Shown one piece after another: positions 61,401 to 64,000 of a stretch of 64,000 nt of DNA. Location of the stretch: NCBI RefSeq assembly GCF_000330505.1, contig NW_004440189.1, positions 598,654 through 662,653 of the forward strand. The letters run 5' to 3'. How positions within the stretch are numbered: the stretch's first letter is position 1; the number at the start of each line of letters is the position of its first letter. Under the pieces are notes generated by a model. It made no database searches and was not told where the DNA came from. It saw only the letters and a program-made list of their open reading frames with translations. Origin of the DNA: Entamoeba invadens IP1. Its lineage: Eukaryota; Evosea; Mastigamoebida; Endamoebidae. The translations under genes were made by a program, and so were the position numbers.

Positions 61401-63505
61401 TGTGTATTCTTAGATGTATCCCCAAACTTGAATTTGTTACTTATAAGTAATTTTTCTTTGTAATCCAAAGTATCTATTGTTGTTTCCAAAGAGTCATCAG
61501 TAAAATGTAAAACACTTTTTGTTATGAGCGAGTTATCCATTATTTGAATGTTTTGATTATTCATCTTGTTGCTCAAACTAAGTATTGGTGTCTCCAACTC
61601 AAAGTAACCGTTATACGCTCTGTCGATAGTCAGTTTTTCAGATTCAACCTTGAACAAACTTGAGTTGGTGTATATTGGGCAGTGCATTGGATATATAAAA
61701 CTAGAAGATTCAGAAATCTTTTCTCCACTCATCTTACAAATAATTTTGTTTGTGTCAGTTCCGCCACACACACGAAGAAGTTTGTTGTTGTAATAATTTC
61801 CATGTGTAAATGATATCATTTTCTGTTCTTTGAAAGAGATCAAATCAACACAAACATCGTTGAAATATTCAATTGTAATTGTTGAACTTTTAGTATCAAA
61901 AAGACTACCACTTTCAATTTTAATAATACCATTCTCGTTAATAAATTCACTCGTTTTAGTAAATGTTAATGAATTAACATTAAAAGAGGACCCATTTTTC
62001 AGAGTGACATTACTCAATTCACTTAAACTCACAAACAAGCAATTTATATTTCCAAACACATCCATTTTATAAGGGAAGGTACAATGTGTTGCCAATAAAG
62101 AAGTTCCTTGTGGAATTGTTAATTCTTGATTTTGAATGATATCAATCCAAGTCTCTTGTGTGACTGTTCTGTAATTAGTGCTGTCGATCGTGAGATACAT
62201 GCCACTTTTGTATATGTTCAAAGAACAGTCAAAAGAATCATATCCATTTGAATCGAATGTACAACTACATAATGTGGATCTATTTGGAGTATCACTCTTT
62301 ATGACACGATATCCACACCTATCCACACCATCAGGAATTGTGAACTCCTCATGTACATAAAACAACACAAATTTATCAGCAGTGTTATTTGTTATTATAA
62401 TTGTTGTAACATCGACCCCCTTCGCAAATGTGAAGTTTGCACTCCCAGTGATTTCGATTGTGTCTGTTTGTACCATTGTGTTAAAGAGAACGTTTGTGTT
62501 TTCTCTAACAGTAATTATATTGAAAGACAGTGTGTCGTTGGTTGAAGTGATTAAATATTGTATTCGAACATTCACATATAATGAGTACCAAATTGATTGT
62601 TCGAAAATTGTTGTAACAATATTATTTGTTGCTTCGAGTTTTGATAAATTAATAACAAAATAGGAGTTGTTATATTGACAATCGGGGTAGTTGAATGCCG
62701 TTGCAACAGTTGCGTTGTCAGGGATACAATCACAATCAATGACTGGATTATTTGAAGACAATAAAATGAATCGAGATATAGCATTTCTGGTACAAGCTCT
62801 CGTTATGTATTGGTTACTTCCATTCAATAAATTTATATTGTAAATGTTTTTGCCAGTAAAAATATAATTCGCTTTATTATAATCATTTCGTGATGGGAAG
62901 TTTTTTAATTGAACGGTGACGTCTTGTGATACATCACCTTCAATGTACAATTGGACGGGATTCGTTTGATTTGAATATCTCCATATGTTTAATATAAACT
63001 TTTCATTGATATCTGAGTATAATAACACCCCATTATAATGAATATCTACAATTGTTCGTGCATTTTCATATGCAGTTGTTCGGCACGCAACATTTTTGGG
63101 AGTGACCCAATCATAACACCCAATTCCAATATACAGTCCATTTGGACGGTTTGTGTCGTGAATGATATTTTGTTCAGGTTTGTCTCGATTCACAAACAAC
63201 AGGGAATTCATCTTGTTTCCGTTATCAAATTTAAAATGCCTTGTATACAAGTAAATAGCATCACTTTTTAGTGATGCACTATTGAAAACCATCACAGAAT
63301 CGGCTTGTAATGTAAAAGTAATGTTGTCTTGTTGTACACTTGAATCGTCATTTGATATAATATTCCATCCTCTTAATGTACATACTCCCTTGTTATAATC
63401 ATAATAAATAGAATTGTCATTTTTACACCAACCAGGCGTTGTATAATTATAATCAGCTAAACTTAATGTTGAACAAAGAACGGTTAAAAGGAAAGTTTCA
63501 AACAT
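58466..63505 (-). CDS. large transmembrane receptor kinase (TMK)
   Basis: 1679 residues in one exon. Signal peptide at 1-17. The ectodomain has two parts. Residues about 20-740 are strand-rich with few Cys and many Asn glycosylation sites, perhaps a beta-helix or beta-sandwich array. Residues about 745-1230 are CXXC-rich furin-like repeats (for example CISNCDECISGDRC). The transmembrane helix is about 1236-1262. The same Ig/MSP-like domain as in the other receptor genes follows (about 1300-1400). The kinase has GQGSFG (about 1420), VAIKKMK, HRDIKPDN (about 1533), LTDFGSS and GTPKFMAPE, so it should be active. It looks like an Entamoeba TMK of the Cys-rich class with an extra N-terminal module. 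Ligand unknown. Confidence 0.92.
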   Translation of the reverse strand: MFETFLLTVLCSTLSLADYNYTTPGWCKNDNSIYYDYNKGVCTLRGWNIISNDDSSVQQDNITFTLQADSVMVFNSASLKSDAIYLYTRHFKFDNGNKMNSLLFVNRDKPEQNIIHDTNRPNGLYIGIGCYDWVTPKNVACRTTAYENARTIVDIHYNGVLLYSDINEKFILNIWRYSNQTNPVQLYIEGDVSQDVTVQLKNFPSRNDYNKANYIFTGKNIYNINLLNGSNQYITRACTRNAISRFILLSSNNPVIDCDCIPDNATVATAFNYPDCQYNNSYFVINLSKLEATNNIVTTIFEQSIWYSLYVNVRIQYLITSTNDTLSFNIITVRENTNVLFNTMVQTDTIEITGSANFTFAKGVDVTTIIITNNTADKFVLFYVHEEFTIPDGVDRCGYRVIKSDTPNRSTLCSCTFDSNGYDSFDCSLNIYKSGMYLTIDSTNYRTVTQETWIDIIQNQELTIPQGTSLLATHCTFPYKMDVFGNINCLFVSLSELSNVTLKNGSSFNVNSLTFTKTSEFINENGIIKIESGSLFDTKSSTITIEYFNDVCVDLISFKEQKMISFTHGNYYNNKLLRVCGGTDTNKIICKMSGEKISESSSFIYPMHCPIYTNSSLFKVESEKLTIDRAYNGYFELETPILSLSNKMNNQNIQIMDNSLITKSVLHFTDDSLETTIDTLDYKEKLLISNKFKFGDTSKNTQLDKSNHRIKSATQVISVSESNICKAYYLINKDGISTKQCLICDELLYNGNCYHREECITTTNMSICEECQPTYEVVKSGCLSCRSKCRRCVSGTCIQCMDGYGFNETNECLLNGDNIENFNNKVLYCKPTFYFKKTKCDYCGDNCASCYYDMIIDKPICTICTSPFVLENDTCILENVGGVDIIRNTQITSCKRGFYILDGKCIGCHSFGESCKYCNSKQCLQCVGGNVDAEGKCQTTEISKCVPSTNTYCTKCVSTKDYISNSKCVENELNCSVVKFDGSKCDICSNSLLLLNGKCIKRVDNSTECDFWRETEDVCLRCELGKYYEPTSLSCDNCSTNCLNCFNSTKCLGCEEGYLLANGSCTIYEAVSSHCIKVVPLSSFCAICEGMYYRTNEGVCEKCISNCDECISGDRCTICGTNFYLLSNATKCVSFDALTNCDIKTSRGCSYCSSGYYLEEQTCFKCDQKTTFCEKCSQSGRCNLCVQNYILKNDECVSKIDVDNCVEVSNSKCVKCTFWHVPTDEGTGCKTHVVWWVLFIVIVIFLIFILLIIFAIFRLNLLIIKMRRNAKLRKQFSIFDMKHSNIQFVSTNTKGVVVSEKVLLFETSLDKPEIPVEVESRELICVGNTSKSSIKVQFSMKDDCEKYSMRTVPQIMTIPKGKALEFEVFLTPHCGGTIEDKIILISVCMKNGVTSQVEIQIKGETEISTRIDEDELIEEKKIGQGSFGIVYKGVFRGNQVAIKKMKSVTEGVEDFEKEVAMLEKFRSDYIVHFYGAVMLKKKRCLVTEFAPFGSLEDLIEKTTDCSPVEMSMRDKFMLDAAQGILYLHSNGIIHRDIKPDNILIMSLDQNNKVNAKLTDFGSSRNINMLMTNMTFTKGIGTPKFMAPEVLNKQKYKKEADIFSFGVTLFECYKWGEAYPKNEFKYAWNVVEFIMSGKRLAKHVEMNDERYGIISKCWETIPNERLTAQQVVDMLSVHVK

Positions 63506-64000
63506 TAAAAAACAAGTTCGTGTCTTATTTTATCAATACGATGTAGAAGGATGATGTTCGTCAAAAAATGTAAAGAACAATTAGATTTGGATTTGTGGAA
63601 TTATTGGTTGGAATTCAAGAAAATATTCAAAAAATTGTTTTTATATTTTTTTAATAATATGTATATAAATTATTAATTATTATTATAATAAAATAATTTG
63701 TAGTATTATATCTAAACTTAATTGTAATTTTTTATTATAATTATATTCAGATTAAATTAAACTATATTATAGTAAAAAAAAATTGTTTCCATGTGTATTT
63801 TAGGGTTGACAAAAGTTGTGGATAAAAAAAAATAGTATAATAAAATAAATTAAAATATATATATTTTGATGATAGGAAAAACAATGAGATAATATGCCAC
63901 ATTTTCGGGAAATGAGATTAAATGTGAAAAAATATATAAAAGTGGAAAAATAAATAAAAAAGTTAAATTAAAAGGTATTTATTAACAAATGCAAACATAT
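63506..64000. other. upstream flank of the large receptor kinase
   Basis: The DNA is strongly AT-rich, with long A and T runs. GAACTTG near the ATG on the minus strand could be a GAAC-type element. No gene is seen up to the window edge. Confidence 0.5.

Noticed and set aside
1..64000. CRISPR arrays, operons or prokaryotic ribosome sites
   Set aside because: The DNA is eukaryotic with spliceosomal introns; no spaced direct-repeat array is present.

Overview
The window is eukaryotic nuclear DNA from an amoebozoan of the genus Entamoeba. Spacers are very AT-rich and genes are short and dense. Introns are small and nearly all start with GTTTGT. Several genes encode transmembrane kinases with CXXC-rich ectodomains, and one villin-headpiece protein has the villidin layout. 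Coding regions look less AT-rich than those of E. histolytica, so I lean towards a species such as E. invadens; that species call is inference. One 100-N assembly gap (20955-21054) cuts a tetraspanin gene.

Layout. 1-3876: 3' part of a villidin-like actin-binding protein. 4151-4367: tRNA-Gly(UCC) and tRNA-Lys(UUU). 4603-9972: RasGEF, NAP1-type histone chaperone, and VPS45 in three exons. 10637-15881: calcineurin-like phosphatase, a four-exon receptor pseudokinase, and an atypical Ras-like GTPase. 16322-23460: ABCC transporter, tetraspanin, TLDc-like protein. 23561-38270: mostly core information-processing genes: Rrp5, XPB, an armadillo protein, TBP, geranylgeranyltransferase I beta, PA2G4/EBP1 and a DED1-type helicase. 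39078-43925: DYRK kinase and a divergent RNA-dependent RNA polymerase homologue. 44301-55708: CXXC receptor kinase, sphingosine-1-phosphate lyase, TMEM19-like membrane protein, a coiled-coil protein, SKIP/Prp45 and a cytosolic kinase. 55709-58465: a 2.76-kb gene-free region with inverted repeats and hairpins. 58466-63505: a 1679-residue receptor kinase.

Many reading frames look broken until introns are removed. I placed 14 introns by combining the GTTTGT donor, reading phase and protein-family conservation. This restores complete VPS45, TBP, GGTase-I beta, DED1, TMEM19, tetraspanin N-terminus, receptor kinases and the RdRP-like gene. The genes do not form an operon. Shared themes are transcription and ribosome production (TBP, XPB, Rrp5, NAP1, EBP1, DED1, SKIP), membrane traffic and lipid modification (VPS45, GGTase, S1P lyase, ABCC), and surface signalling (three receptor-kinase-like genes, RasGEF, calcineurin-like phosphatase).

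The most interesting items are the RdRP homologue whose DxDGD catalytic loop looks destroyed, the receptor pseudokinase that lacks HRD and DFG, a recurrent AACCCTA element close to the starts of growth-related genes, and the structured, repeat-bearing gene desert.
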